Positions 21,692-31,048 of a stretch of DNA of 33,527 bases are shown piece by piece. The DNA comes from Subdoligranulum sp. CAG:314 (GTDB lineage Bacteria; Bacillota; Clostridia; Christensenellales; CAG-314). The stretch spans positions 96,781-130,307 of the forward strand of contig FR900987.1 of NCBI GenBank assembly GCA_000437915.1. Direction: 5' to 3'. Made by a program: the position numbers and the translations under genes. Below the pieces are notes generated by a model. That model did not search any database. It saw nothing but the letters and a program-made list of their open reading frames with translations, and was not told the origin of the DNA. The stretch's first letter is position 1, and each line of letters begins with the position of its first letter.

Positions 21692-24600
21692 TTAAGCATT
21701 TTCGGTCTCATCCTGCTCGGGCGCGTAGCCGTAAACGATTTCGGCGCCGTCGGGTATGCCGTTTGCCCAGTTCTGATGCCATTGAGGAGTTTCGGAATTG
21801 AAATCAACATTGCTTGTAACTATCATATTGTTGACTTCTTCTTCGGTCGCCCCAACGTAAATCTTTTCCAGGTTTTCGCAGCTTCCTAAAATTCCGCTGC
21901 CTACGTGCGTCAGAGTTTTGGGCAGGAAGATGCTCTTGATTTTGCTGCCGATAAAAGCGTTGTTTTCAATCTGAGTCGTATTCGCTCCCAGCGTGATTTC
22001 CTCTATGTTGGAGTAGTAGAAAATCTGCGCGTTGACTTTTTTGTAGTTGTCGGGCATTGCGAACGACTTCAAAGCGCTGCTGTCAAAAGCGTATGCGCCG
22101 ATTGTCGTGAGCTTGCTCGTCGCGGGATCGACAAAGGTGAGAGATTCGAGAGCGGTTGTGCGCCTGAAAGCATAGCTTGCAATTTCCACCAAAGAGGAAG
22201 GCAGAACTATGGACTCGACGGGGCTTCTCTCAAACGCCGCCATGCCTATATACTCCACGCCCTCTCCGAGCGTGACGGAGGTGATTGCCGCCGCGGCAAA
22301 CGCGTTTGTGCCGTTGGAGGTAGATGTCGTACCTTTTTTCCAACCGTCAATGACAAGCGTCTCGATAGGGCAGTAGAAGAAAGCCATATCCCCTATTGTC
22401 GGCGCGCCCTTGATGTGGACGGATTTAAGGTTTCTGCACTGAGTGTAGCTCGTAGGATAGTTGCCCGAGCTTCCCTGCGCTCCGAAAGCGGATACCCCGA
22501 TTGACACAAGCGACTCGGGCGTTGTGACGGACACAAGACTGTGGCACTGAATGAAGGCTCTGTCGCCTATGGTTTTTAGCCCCTCGGGCAGAACCAGCTC
22601 GCTCAACGACACGCAGTTGTTGAACGCGTCGGGACCGATGTCGGTTATACCGGTAAGGTCGATGGATTCAAGCGACGTGCAATACTGGAACATATACTGA
22701 GGTATGCTTGTCAGTCCGCCCAGCGACACCGTTTTGAGACGATAGCACATGCCGAAAGCGCCGTTTGCATAGTTGTAAGTATGTGTCACAAGAGAGTCGG
22801 GCAGCGTCACAGACTCGATAAGAGTCGAGTTGAACGCGCCGTCGCCCAGCGAGGTTAGGCTAGAAGGCAGTACCAAAGCTCCCGAAAGAGCGGATTTTGC
22901 AAACGCGTTTGTACCTATGCTTTCAAGCTTGCTGTTGAAAGTGACTCTTGTCAGCGAAACGCATTCGTTGAAAGCATTATTTCCCAGCGTCACAAGATTT
23001 TCGGGAAGAACGATTTGTTCAAGCGACCTGCAATTGCCGAAAGCGTAAGTGCCTATTTCGGTGACGGAAGCAGGCAGCGTGATGCTTTTGAGATTGACGC
23101 ATTCGCGGAAGGCGTCGACGCCTATGCTTGTCACGTTGCCGAGGAAGGTTACCGTCTCCATGGAAGACAGACCGTAAAACGCCTTGTCGGCTATCTTGGT
23201 CACGCTTGCGGGGACGGTTATATCGGCGGCGGAGTTGAGCACCGCTTTTAGCTCTCCGTTGGAGATTGCAAAGCCGTCCGAATTGATTTCGCTCTTTTCA
23301 AAAACGTTTCTCTTAATCGTGCCGAAATTGGTCTTGTCGTTTACGAAAGTATCGTAAGCTCCGTCGGGAACGATAACAACGGAAACCTTGTTCGTGGAAG
23401 ACCAGTTGCCTATGCCTTCGTTGCCCTTTGTGGGCATTTCGTCGCCGAGGAACTCGACCACGCGCACGCCGCTGAGTCCGTTGCCGTGTATCGTTTGAAC
23501 CGTCGCGGGTACAACCACCCAATTGAGACCGTCCGCCTTGAACTTGGTGCCGTTGCCCTGACTCAGAGCCGCGGGACCGATTTCCGTGACGCCGTTGGGG
23601 ATTTCTATCTTATCGACCGCGTCACCTGCATAGGCGATGAGTTTCTTGCCGTTGTTTTCGGTGTCGATTATCACAAAGTCGTTGTCCGACTCGTCTATTG
23701 TAGAGTAAACAAGTTCGTCGGTAAGCGCCGGCTTAACGCCCTTGCCTGCCTCGGTTTTGTCGTTGAATGCCGCTCTGTAAGCCTCCAAAGCGCTGCTTGG
23801 AACAAGAACAATCACATGACCGTTTGTGCTCGTTCCGCCTCTTATGCCTATATTGGTGGAGGTTTCGCCGCTTGCATTCAGCACCTGAGGAGGAGTCGTG
23901 CCCTCAAAGGTAATATAGCTGCCGTTGAAGCCGGTAAAAGCTTTTTCTCTCAAAGTTTCCACCGACGCGGGAATAGTGAGAGTTTTGATGGAGTTCATGC
24001 CCGTGAAAGCGTTTGCTTCAATGGTTTTGAGACCGTCCGGCAAGGTCAGCTCCGTCACATAAAGCGCTCCCGAGAAGGCGCTGCTCTTGATTGTGGTGAC
24101 GCCCGCGGGGAGCGTGAGCTCTCTGCCGTAATACGTCGCAAACGCGCTTGCGCCGATTTCCGTGATGGCGGAGTCGTCGTCAAAGATTATTTCGCCCTCG
24201 AACTGATAGAACACGCCTGCGCCGAGAGTTTCTACATAAGCGGGGATATTTAGCGTCTTGCCCTTGTAGCCGTAAAACGCCTGGTCGCCCAAATGAGTCA
24301 GACTACCGTCCGTCGCAAACACGATTGTCGCGCTCATATTGTTGAACGCCTGCGCTCCGATGCTTGTGACCGTCTTGGGTATGACAAGCTCGATGAGATT
24401 GACGCAGTTTGCGAAAGCCGAGCCGCTGATTGCCAAAAGTCCCTCGTTGAGGACAAGCGTCGTCAGGTTGGAGCAGCCGTTGAAAAGCGAGCCTGCAAGA
24501 ACAACGGTGTCGGCGGGCAAAGTCACGGAAGTGAGAGTGTTTCTCGCGCCCTTGATTTCATACGCAAGTCCGCTGAGAACAACTATGCCGTCGGGCTGAG

Positions 24601-27190
24601 AGTTGTACCACTTGGTGTTGCGGAAGGCGTCGAAGCCGACCGAAGTTATTTTCGTCGCGTCAAACTCGATTGTTTCGAGGTTGAGAGCATCCATAAAGGC
24701 TCTCGCGCCTATGGTAGTCACGCTCGCGGGCAGCTCGATGGACGTTCCGAGATAGTCCTTGAACATATCCGCCACAACAGTTGTGAGGGTGGTGTCCTCG
24801 TGGAACTTGACTTCCGCCTCGCACATTCTGAACGCTTCGCCGTCAAAGGTCACCGCGCTTGCGGGCAGGTTGATTTCCTTGGCGGTAAGTCTGTAAAAAG
24901 CATCCTTTTTGACATAGGCGTACTTGGAGCCAGTCTCAAAATTGATGACGGTGTCTTTATTGCCTGCGTAAATAAACGCGTTTTCCATGATGTTCGTCAC
25001 GTTTTTGCCGATAGTCAAAGTTTCGAGACCGGTGCAGTAAGCAAACGCGCTGTCGCCGATTGCAGTGATTTTGTCGTGGAAAATGACTCCTTTGAGGTTT
25101 TTGCACTCGCTGAAGAAACCGCCGGGAATGATGGTGACGGCTTCGGGCATTCTCACGGGACCGACAATACCTGCGGGCACTACGTAAGCCAGCTCATAGT
25201 CGCTGCTGTACAAAATTCCGTCATAGGTGACGAAATCCTTGTTTGATTGGTCGATTTCCATGCCTTCAAGCGACAGGCAGCGTGAAAACGCGCTTGCGCC
25301 CAGCGTTTTGAGATTGGCGGGCAGGCTCACGCTTTCAAGCGAGGTGCAGGCATAAAACGCATATTCGCCGATTGTCGTCACAGAGTCGGGAATAACGATG
25401 TTTTTAAGCGCGCTCGCCATATAAAACGCGTATCCCTCTATCGTAACGAGATTTTCGGGCAGAGAAATTGTAGCGAGTCTCGTATTTTCGCCGAAGATAT
25501 ATTCGGGCAGCACGGTGATTTCGTCCGCCGCGGACATATCCACCGTCCTTACTCCAGAGAAACAGAAAGCGTAGTCGCCGACGATGCTTACGCCTGCCGG
25601 TACGGTGAAGCCTTCAAGCGCGGTCGCGCCCATAAAGGCGGCTTCGCCGATGTAGGTCGTGTCCGCGTCGTCTGCGAAAACAACCTCGGTCAACGTCCTC
25701 ATGTTCATGAACGCGCCGTCGAACACGTCGCCGTCAAGAACGGTAACCTTTTTGAGTCCCTGAGGTACGTAGAAGGTAAAGCACAATTCGGGGGATATAT
25801 AATCCTCCGCGGAGAGACCCGACTTGATTTCAAACGAACCGGAGTAAGAGTCGCTGCCGAAAATATATCCGAAGAGACCTTCCTCGCCCGTATCGTTTTT
25901 GGTTGCGCCCACAAAGGGCACCGTCAGCTCTTTGAGAGCGGACATACCCGCAAGCGCGCCTTTTTCTATGGAGTCGCCGCCGAGAACCGCAAAAATTTCA
26001 ATGCCGGTGATATAATCTCCGCCGCCGAAAAGATTCGCTACGGAAAGATCGCCGAGAGCGGGCAGGGTCAGGTCGTTGAGCCAGTCAATGCCCTTCAAGG
26101 CATTCGCCGCGGGAGCGGCATTGCCGCCTACAACCAGCTTTCTCAAAGTTTCGGGAACTGCCGAAGCGTTGTCCGCACTGTCCGCGCCGAATATGTAGGC
26201 GAGGAAAGCGTTGCCCTGTCCGTCGCCCAAAACGGGAACGGTAAGCTCGGTTATATTGTTTTCGGCAAATGCCCCTTTGCCGATTTTCGTCACGCTGTCG
26301 GGAACATAAACCTTGGTCGCGCCGACATTTTTGAAGCCCTCCGCCTTGACCTCCGTCACGGGCTTGCCTTCGTAAGCTGCGGGTATAACCAGCTCGCCGC
26401 CCTTAAACGTGCCTGCGGAAACGGAGTAAGAATTGCCGTCTGCGGAAAGCTCGAAGCGCAGCTCGGGCAGAACCTCCCATTTGGCGTAAAGGGTGATGTC
26501 CTCGTTTATTTGCGTGGTGACGTCGAAAGGCGTTTCCAAGGTTGCTTCGAGGTACCAGCCCTTGAATTCATATTCGTCTCTCGTAGGATTTTCCGCGTAC
26601 AGCGTTTCGCCCTTGGCTATGCTGACAACCGTAGGCGCGGGTGCGCCGTCGTAGTTGAGGTTGAGAGTCACGTCAACCTGCACTTCGGGCTTGACCTGCC
26701 ATTTCGCGTACAGAGTTATGTCCTCATTGACAACCGTTCCGTTGGAAAACGGAGGAGGCGAGAAGGAGGAGTCGGTAAACCAGCCCAAAAAGTCATAGTT
26801 GGTGCGCTGAGGAACTTCGGGAGTGTAAGCCGTCCCCGCAGTTATTGTTTCCTGCTTGGGGGAGGGCGCTCCGTGATAATTGTAGTCCAGCGTCACCGTG
26901 ACCTGAGTAGTAACTTTGGGAGTCCATTTGGCGTAAAGCGTAACGTCCGCCTCAACGACCGAGTCGCCCCACGGTTGAGTCAAAGCCTCGTCTTTGAACC
27001 AGCCGCCGAAGTCGTAATCGGTGCGGGTAGGCGAAAAATCCACCTTTGCGCCCTTATCATAGGTTTTTACTTCCGTCTTGTTGTCGTAACCCAATTCGAA
27101 AGTAACGTCATAGGTCTGTTGGCAAGCGCACAGTGTGAGCACAAGCATCGCAACGACCAAGAGCAATAGAGTTAACTTTGTCTTTTTCAT
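21692..27190 (-). CDS. Giant BspA-like LRR_5 surface lipoprotein with Listeria-Bacteroides repeats
   Basis: 1832 residues. The N-terminus is a lipoprotein signal: two lysines, a hydrophobic core, then LCAC with Cys23 as the lipid site. Three Listeria-Bacteroides (InlB B / Flg_new) repeats follow at about 27-89, 97-164 and 172-238, each ending in a D-x-T-L-Y-A-K-W motif. From about 245 to 1800 run several dozen leucine-rich repeats of about 23 residues of the LRR_5 type (xLxxIxLPxSVTxIGxxAFxxC), broken by inserts at about 895-925 and 1200-1250. GGGAGG precedes the ATG, and a TTGCCA-17-TAAAAT promoter lies upstream. The likely role is adhesion or ligand binding at the cell surface; the ligand is unknown. 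Confidence 0.93.
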   Translation of the reverse strand: MKKTKLTLLLLVVAMLVLTLCACQQTYDVTFELGYDNKTEVKTYDKGAKVDFSPTRTDYDFGGWFKDEALTQPWGDSVVEADVTLYAKWTPKVTTQVTVTLDYNYHGAPSPKQETITAGTAYTPEVPQRTNYDFLGWFTDSSFSPPPFSNGTVVNEDITLYAKWQVKPEVQVDVTLNLNYDGAPAPTVVSIAKGETLYAENPTRDEYEFKGWYLEATLETPFDVTTQINEDITLYAKWEVLPELRFELSADGNSYSVSAGTFKGGELVIPAAYEGKPVTEVKAEGFKNVGATKVYVPDSVTKIGKGAFAENNITELTVPVLGDGQGNAFLAYIFGADSADNASAVPETLRKLVVGGNAAPAANALKGIDWLNDLTLPALGDLSVANLFGGGDYITGIEIFAVLGGDSIEKGALAGMSALKELTVPFVGATKNDTGEEGLFGYIFGSDSYSGSFEIKSGLSAEDYISPELCFTFYVPQGLKKVTVLDGDVFDGAFMNMRTLTEVVFADDADTTYIGEAAFMGATALEGFTVPAGVSIVGDYAFCFSGVRTVDMSAADEITVLPEYIFGENTRLATISLPENLVTIEGYAFYMASALKNIVIPDSVTTIGEYAFYACTSLESVSLPANLKTLGASAFSRCLSLEGMEIDQSNKDFVTYDGILYSSDYELAYVVPAGIVGPVRMPEAVTIIPGGFFSECKNLKGVIFHDKITAIGDSAFAYCTGLETLTIGKNVTNIMENAFIYAGNKDTVINFETGSKYAYVKKDAFYRLTAKEINLPASAVTFDGEAFRMCEAEVKFHEDTTLTTVVADMFKDYLGTSIELPASVTTIGARAFMDALNLETIEFDATKITSVGFDAFRNTKWYNSQPDGIVVLSGLAYEIKGARNTLTSVTLPADTVVLAGSLFNGCSNLTTLVLNEGLLAISGSAFANCVNLIELVIPKTVTSIGAQAFNNMSATIVFATDGSLTHLGDQAFYGYKGKTLNIPAYVETLGAGVFYQFEGEIIFDDDSAITEIGASAFATYYGRELTLPAGVTTIKSSAFSGALYVTELTLPDGLKTIEANAFTGMNSIKTLTIPASVETLREKAFTGFNGSYITFEGTTPPQVLNASGETSTNIGIRGGTSTNGHVIVLVPSSALEAYRAAFNDKTEAGKGVKPALTDELVYSTIDESDNDFVIIDTENNGKKLIAYAGDAVDKIEIPNGVTEIGPAALSQGNGTKFKADGLNWVVVPATVQTIHGNGLSGVRVVEFLGDEMPTKGNEGIGNWSSTNKVSVVIVPDGAYDTFVNDKTNFGTIKRNVFEKSEINSDGFAISNGELKAVLNSAADITVPASVTKIADKAFYGLSSMETVTFLGNVTSIGVDAFRECVNLKSITLPASVTEIGTYAFGNCRSLEQIVLPENLVTLGNNAFNECVSLTRVTFNSKLESIGTNAFAKSALSGALVLPSSLTSLGDGAFNSTLIESVTLPDSLVTHTYNYANGAFGMCYRLKTVSLGGLTSIPQYMFQYCTSLESIDLTGITDIGPDAFNNCVSLSELVLPEGLKTIGDRAFIQCHSLVSVTTPESLVSIGVSAFGAQGSSGNYPTSYTQCRNLKSVHIKGAPTIGDMAFFYCPIETLVIDGWKKGTTSTSNGTNAFAAAAITSVTLGEGVEYIGMAAFERSPVESIVLPSSLVEIASYAFRRTTALESLTFVDPATSKLTTIGAYAFDSSALKSFAMPDNYKKVNAQIFYYSNIEEITLGANTTQIENNAFIGSKIKSIFLPKTLTHVGSGILGSCENLEKIYVGATEEEVNNMIVTSNVDFNSETPQWHQNWANGIPDGAEIVYGYAPEQDETENA

Positions 27191-27220
27191 TTTTATCCTC
27201 CCGATAAAAAATATTTAGAA

Positions 27221-27247
27221 CGGCTTAAATGGGGCATTTAACAGCCG
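27221..27247 (-). promoter_or_regulatory. Stem-loop in the 5' leader of the LRR lipoprotein gene
   Basis: In the minus-strand leader CGGC, a two-base TG bulge, TTAAATG, loop CCC, CATTTAA, GCCG form an 11-pair hairpin, about 31 bases before the start codon. It could affect stability or ribosome access. Confidence 0.5.
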
Positions 27248-27286
27248 CGTCTATCCACATATAGTATGAGAAATTATTTCATCATG

Positions 27287-27315
27287 ATTTTAACACGGCA
27301 ACTTGTCAATGGCAA
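27287..27315 (-). promoter_or_regulatory. Promoter of the LRR lipoprotein gene
   Basis: TTGCCA (27310-27315), 17-base spacer, TAAAAT (27287-27292) on the minus strand. A TTGACA is present between them but is too close to the -10 to be used with it. Confidence 0.75.
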
Positions 27316-27371
27316 GCGTTTTTTCGATATTTTTCGCATTTAGACAAATATTGGAAATTTTAAGTTAAACA

Positions 27372-27400
27372 AATCCCCCGAACAGAATTGTTCGGGGGAT
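27372..27400 (-). terminator. Terminator of the 1127-residue lipoprotein gene
   Basis: A 12-pair stem (27373-27384 with 27389-27400) with a four-base loop; on the minus strand it runs into TTTGTTT. Confidence 0.9.
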
Positions 27401-27421
27401 AAACGTGTGAAAAAACTGTTT

Positions 27422-30400
27422 TCAGCTTTTGGTGGTAAATGTCCAAGCCCAGCTGTCGGAGTCGTAAGAAGCCGTGTAAACCGTGCCGTCAAGAGTGACT
27501 TCAAAGTCCTCTTTTGCGGCAATCGCGGCTTTCGCGGCGGCGTAATCCGCAACGCTGCCGGTATAAGCTATTGCCTGACCGTATTGATAGGCGTAAACAA
27601 ACTTGTTTTCAAAAATCGCAAGCGTGTAGGACTTGTCGTCCAATTTAAACGAAACGGTGGTGTATTCAAGCTTTTCTTTGAACAGTCTCAGATAGCTGTA
27701 GCCGTACGAATAGAACGCCGTTTCAATGTAGCCGTCTGTTGCGAGAGCAAACTTGCCTTCGTGGACATGCGGCGTTCCGCTGTCGTCATAAGACGTAAGC
27801 TTGAACACATTGCCCTCGACGACGTAGGTGTACACGCTCATATTGCTGTCGTAGAGCATGTTGCCGTTGCCGTCAAGCCACACCTTGTAGCTTCTTTCCG
27901 CGACGTAATACTGTCCCGCAACCGACGTTTCGGTAACCTCCGTTTCGGTAAACGACGCGTCGTCAAGCACGAGGAGTTTATATGACTCGCCCGACGTAAG
28001 CAAAACGGAGACGTCGCTCATCATGAAGTAATTCCACTTTGCCGCCTGTCCGCTTGCGGGGGTGTATTCCGCAACGAAGAAACCGTCAAGAGTCAGTTTG
28101 TCGCCCGCGGCGGAGGTGTAGGCGCCCTTTTCTTCGCCCTCGGCGAGAAGCCCGAACTCAAAGTAATATTCATACTCGTCCAAATGATAATTCCAATAGC
28201 CCGTGATTTTCCGCGTGCTGCTGTTAAAGCTCCAGTTCCACAAGACGTCCTCGCTGCCGTCCGTGCCTTCTATCCAAATTATATAGAGCTTGGTACCCTC
28301 GAGCTTATATTTTCTTTCATACTCCTGATGCTTGAAGTAAATCTTGGCAGTGCCGCCTTCGTTGTCGATATTCTTGCCGTCAAGCTCAATCTTTGCGCCC
28401 AGCTTCAAATCATAGTAGCTTCCCTTTTCCTTGCCCGTATAGGTCAGGGTGTGGGAGGAGCCTCCGTAGGTCAGCGTCAGCTTTGACGAATTCTCCTGCG
28501 TCTCCGAAGGGATAAAGGAAGCGGAGGCAAGTCCGTCGATTCCCGCAAAAGTAATCTCGTTGCCGTTCAGAGTATAGGTTCCGTCGGAAAGCTCGGCGTT
28601 TATAACCACGCTCGCCGCGCCGTACCCGTCAAACACAACGGTAATATAGCCGTCGTCGTAGGCTCCGAATACCTTGTCGCGGAGCACAAAATCGTCGCCC
28701 GAAGGCTTGCCGTAATAGAGAACCGCTTCTCCGTCCACGGTAAAGCCCGCTCTGAAAGTGATTTTTTCATAGTCGTCATAACGGTAAGCGCCCCAGATTC
28801 TTCTTGTAACGCCGTCCGCCTCGACAAACAGGATTGCAGAGTCGCCGCCGGACAGGAACAATTTGTTTCCGTCGGCAAGATTGTAGGTCTTGCCCTTTTT
28901 GTCAGTACCCGCTTCGGAGGCAATGGTTACAAAATCACTGTAATCGTTGCTGTACGCCCCGACTTCATTGCCGTCCTTGTCCTGCGCCTTGTTGTTGACG
29001 TTGAACAGCGTCACATACGCGGAGGGACTTGCGTCGCCCCAGAAGGAGCCGCCTACGTAAACCGTCATAAGCCCGCCCCACTCGGTTGTGGAAGGAACAA
29101 GGGCTATGCCGTCCAATCTGTAAAACGCATTCTTTCCGATATAGGAAGGCGCTTTCTCCGCATTGGGGAAATGTATGTCTATTAGATAAGTTGCCATACT
29201 GAACGCGTCGTCGCCTATGTGGTCTATGCCCGTACCGAAAATCACCGATACGAGATAAGGGTTTCCGACAAACGCTCTGTCGCCCACCGTCGTCACCTTG
29301 TCGCCGAATATAACCATTTTGAGCGTCAAAAGTCCCTGAACGGCGTCAGGCGCAACCTCGGTTATGTTTTCGGGTATGTAAAGCACTTCTTCGCTGCCGA
29401 TGTAGTCGTAAAGCACGTCGTCAACGATGATAAACCCGTCCGTGTCCGCGCCGTACATTTTGAACGTGAAGGTGTCGTTTTCTATAAGAGCCGCCCTTCT
29501 TTCTTCTACCGCGCCGCCAATATAGTAAAACAAATCGTAACTGCTCAGCTCGACTATTTCAAAGGAATCGACTGTTTCCACAACGCCCTTCCAGCTGCCG
29601 CTCATCCAGAATTCTATTCCGAACCGCTCGCCTTCCGCCGCAGTGTAACGTCCCTGAAAATCCAATCTCGTGTCGTCGAACTCATACAGGCTGCCGTCGG
29701 TTTCGGAGACGGTCAAAGCCGTTTTGTAAGCGTCCAACGCGTCTCTTGCGCACAGATAGTCTCTTCTTTCATTGCCGAAAGCGCCTTTTTCTATTTGGGG
29801 AGCGACGCTTCCCATAAACAGCACCTCTTCGAGCACCTTGTCATCCGTCGGCGAAGGGATGTCGAACGCACCGCTTTCTATAAGTTTAAGCGACGCGGGG
29901 AGAATGACGAAAGGAAGATTGGTGCCTGAAAAAGCGTTTATTCCTATCGTTTCGAGTCCCTCGGCAAACCATACGACGGTGAGAGAGCTTGCGTCGAGAA
30001 ACGCATTGGCGTCAATTGCTTTGAGCGTCGAGGGGAAATTGACCACCACCAAAGACGTGTTGCCGTAAAAGGCGTTTTCGACTATATCGGTGTAACCCTC
30101 GGGTATGGTAAGCTTGGTGAACGACGAGGAGATAAAGCCGCGTCTTGCCACAGCCGTCACGTCGTAAGGACCTACCTTTAAGGGAAGAGTAACCTCGGCG
30201 GCGCTCGGCTTGTTTGCGGCGTTTTCCGCAATCGCGTAAGTAGTGTTGTCCTCGCGCAGCGTAAAGACGTATGAACCTTCGGTTATCGTAAGCTTTTTGT
30301 CCAGCTTAATCCACAGCTCGGGCATATCCTCCGTGACTTTGTCGCCGGAAAAAGCCGTCGTCATGGCTTGGTCGGTAAAGTAACCGCGCGATTCGATGTA

Positions 30401-30805
30401 ATCGTAGCTGACGGAAGGCAGAGCCGCGCCAACCTGCAAAGTAACAGTCTCGCTCTTGTCGTGAGAGTCGTCCAGACCGTCCGCCGCAACGTAGTTTACC
30501 TTGAAAGTAACGGTTTTGGCAGAAACCGCCGTCCAACGCGCGTAAACGGTAACGTCGCCCGTCACTTCTTTGTCAAAGTCAAAAACCTCGCCGCCCGTCT
30601 TTGCCGTGTACCAGTTGTCAAACTCGAAGTCGGTTTTGGTCGGGTTGGCAGGTCTTGTCGCCTTTTCGCCCTCTTTGACGGTCTGCGCGGCAACGGTCGA
30701 GCCGCCGTCCGTGTCAAAGGTCACCGTGAAAGTTTTGGGTGCGCAGCCGACAAACGTCAAAAGCAGCAGCGCTGCGACCAGAACTGTCAAAACAATCTTT
30801 TTCAT
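27422..30805 (-). CDS. Surface lipoprotein with Listeria-Bacteroides repeat, LRR_5 repeats and C-terminal beta repeats
   Basis: 1127 residues. A lipoprotein signal ends in FVGC with Cys21 as the lipid site. A Listeria-Bacteroides repeat spans about 26-91, and a second, degenerate one about 97-170. Two blocks of LRR_5 repeats are at about 200-345 and 455-570. The last half consists of tandem beta-strand repeats, recognisable by recurring G-x-Y, D-G-N/K-x-L-x-L-D-G and V/L-E-G-x-x-F/L-x-L-T segments, as in GAYTSAAGDKLTLDG and KVWLDGNGNM. GGAG precedes the ATG, and a strong promoter with a downstream palindrome lies at 30837-30893 next to the divergent MarR gene. A surface binding protein under MarR-type control is the likeliest role. 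Confidence 0.92.
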   Translation of the reverse strand: MKKIVLTVLVAALLLLTFVGCAPKTFTVTFDTDGGSTVAAQTVKEGEKATRPANPTKTDFEFDNWYTAKTGGEVFDFDKEVTGDVTVYARWTAVSAKTVTFKVNYVAADGLDDSHDKSETVTLQVGAALPSVSYDYIESRGYFTDQAMTTAFSGDKVTEDMPELWIKLDKKLTITEGSYVFTLREDNTTYAIAENAANKPSAAEVTLPLKVGPYDVTAVARRGFISSSFTKLTIPEGYTDIVENAFYGNTSLVVVNFPSTLKAIDANAFLDASSLTVVWFAEGLETIGINAFSGTNLPFVILPASLKLIESGAFDIPSPTDDKVLEEVLFMGSVAPQIEKGAFGNERRDYLCARDALDAYKTALTVSETDGSLYEFDDTRLDFQGRYTAAEGERFGIEFWMSGSWKGVVETVDSFEIVELSSYDLFYYIGGAVEERRAALIENDTFTFKMYGADTDGFIIVDDVLYDYIGSEEVLYIPENITEVAPDAVQGLLTLKMVIFGDKVTTVGDRAFVGNPYLVSVIFGTGIDHIGDDAFSMATYLIDIHFPNAEKAPSYIGKNAFYRLDGIALVPSTTEWGGLMTVYVGGSFWGDASPSAYVTLFNVNNKAQDKDGNEVGAYSNDYSDFVTIASEAGTDKKGKTYNLADGNKLFLSGGDSAILFVEADGVTRRIWGAYRYDDYEKITFRAGFTVDGEAVLYYGKPSGDDFVLRDKVFGAYDDGYITVVFDGYGAASVVINAELSDGTYTLNGNEITFAGIDGLASASFIPSETQENSSKLTLTYGGSSHTLTYTGKEKGSYYDLKLGAKIELDGKNIDNEGGTAKIYFKHQEYERKYKLEGTKLYIIWIEGTDGSEDVLWNWSFNSSTRKITGYWNYHLDEYEYYFEFGLLAEGEEKGAYTSAAGDKLTLDGFFVAEYTPASGQAAKWNYFMMSDVSVLLTSGESYKLLVLDDASFTETEVTETSVAGQYYVAERSYKVWLDGNGNMLYDSNMSVYTYVVEGNVFKLTSYDDSGTPHVHEGKFALATDGYIETAFYSYGYSYLRLFKEKLEYTTVSFKLDDKSYTLAIFENKFVYAYQYGQAIAYTGSVADYAAAKAAIAAKEDFEVTLDGTVYTASYDSDSWAWTFTTKS

Positions 30806-30836
30806 GGTTCGTTTCTCCTTTTTTAAATTTTTACTA

Positions 30837-30853
30837 TTGTAGTAGTTCTACAA
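30837..30853. promoter_or_regulatory. Perfect palindromic operator candidate for the MarR regulator
   Basis: TTGTAG (30837-30842), five-base spacer, CTACAA (30848-30853). It lies at about +5 to +21 from the predicted start of the lipoprotein transcript, where a bound repressor would block transcription. A single CTACAA half site is at 31001-31006, just before the -35 of the MarR gene. Confidence 0.6.
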
Positions 30854-30864
30854 CTGTTATTGAT

Positions 30865-30893
30865 ACTATATGATATTTCACAGCCTTTGTCAA
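30865..30893 (-). promoter_or_regulatory. Promoter of the 1127-residue lipoprotein gene
   Basis: TTGACA (30888-30893), 17-base spacer, TATAGT (30865-30870) on the minus strand; start expected near 30858. Confidence 0.88.
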
Positions 30894-31010
30894 CGCTTTT
30901 TTGAACATTTCTTAAAATTTTTGCATTCGCATTGAATTATTGTGCAGAACGCGTGTTTTGCAGGAAAATTTTTGCGATTTTGGAAACAGTTAAAATATAA
31001 CTACAATTGC

Positions 31011-31039
31011 TTGACAAACGACAGGCTTCGGCGTAAAAT
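31011..31039 (+). promoter_or_regulatory. Promoter of the MarR gene (leaderless configuration)
   Basis: TTGACA (31011-31016), 17-base spacer, TAAAAT (31034-31039). Start expected near 31046, two to three bases before the ATG at 31049. Confidence 0.82.
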
Positions 31040-31048
31040 ATACCCGAT

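Noticed and set aside
23486..25246. Two long plus-strand open frames opposite the LRR gene
   Set aside because: They mirror the repetitive LRR coding sequence and carry no domain of their own.
21692..27190. Regularly spaced similar segments suggesting a CRISPR or satellite array
   Set aside because: They encode LRR_5 repeats in one open frame; nucleotide identity between units is low and there are no unique spacers.
27251..27259. CTATCCACA, one mismatch from a DnaA box
   Set aside because: Single imperfect box in a leader region with no second box, no AT-rich unwinding element and no dnaA nearby.
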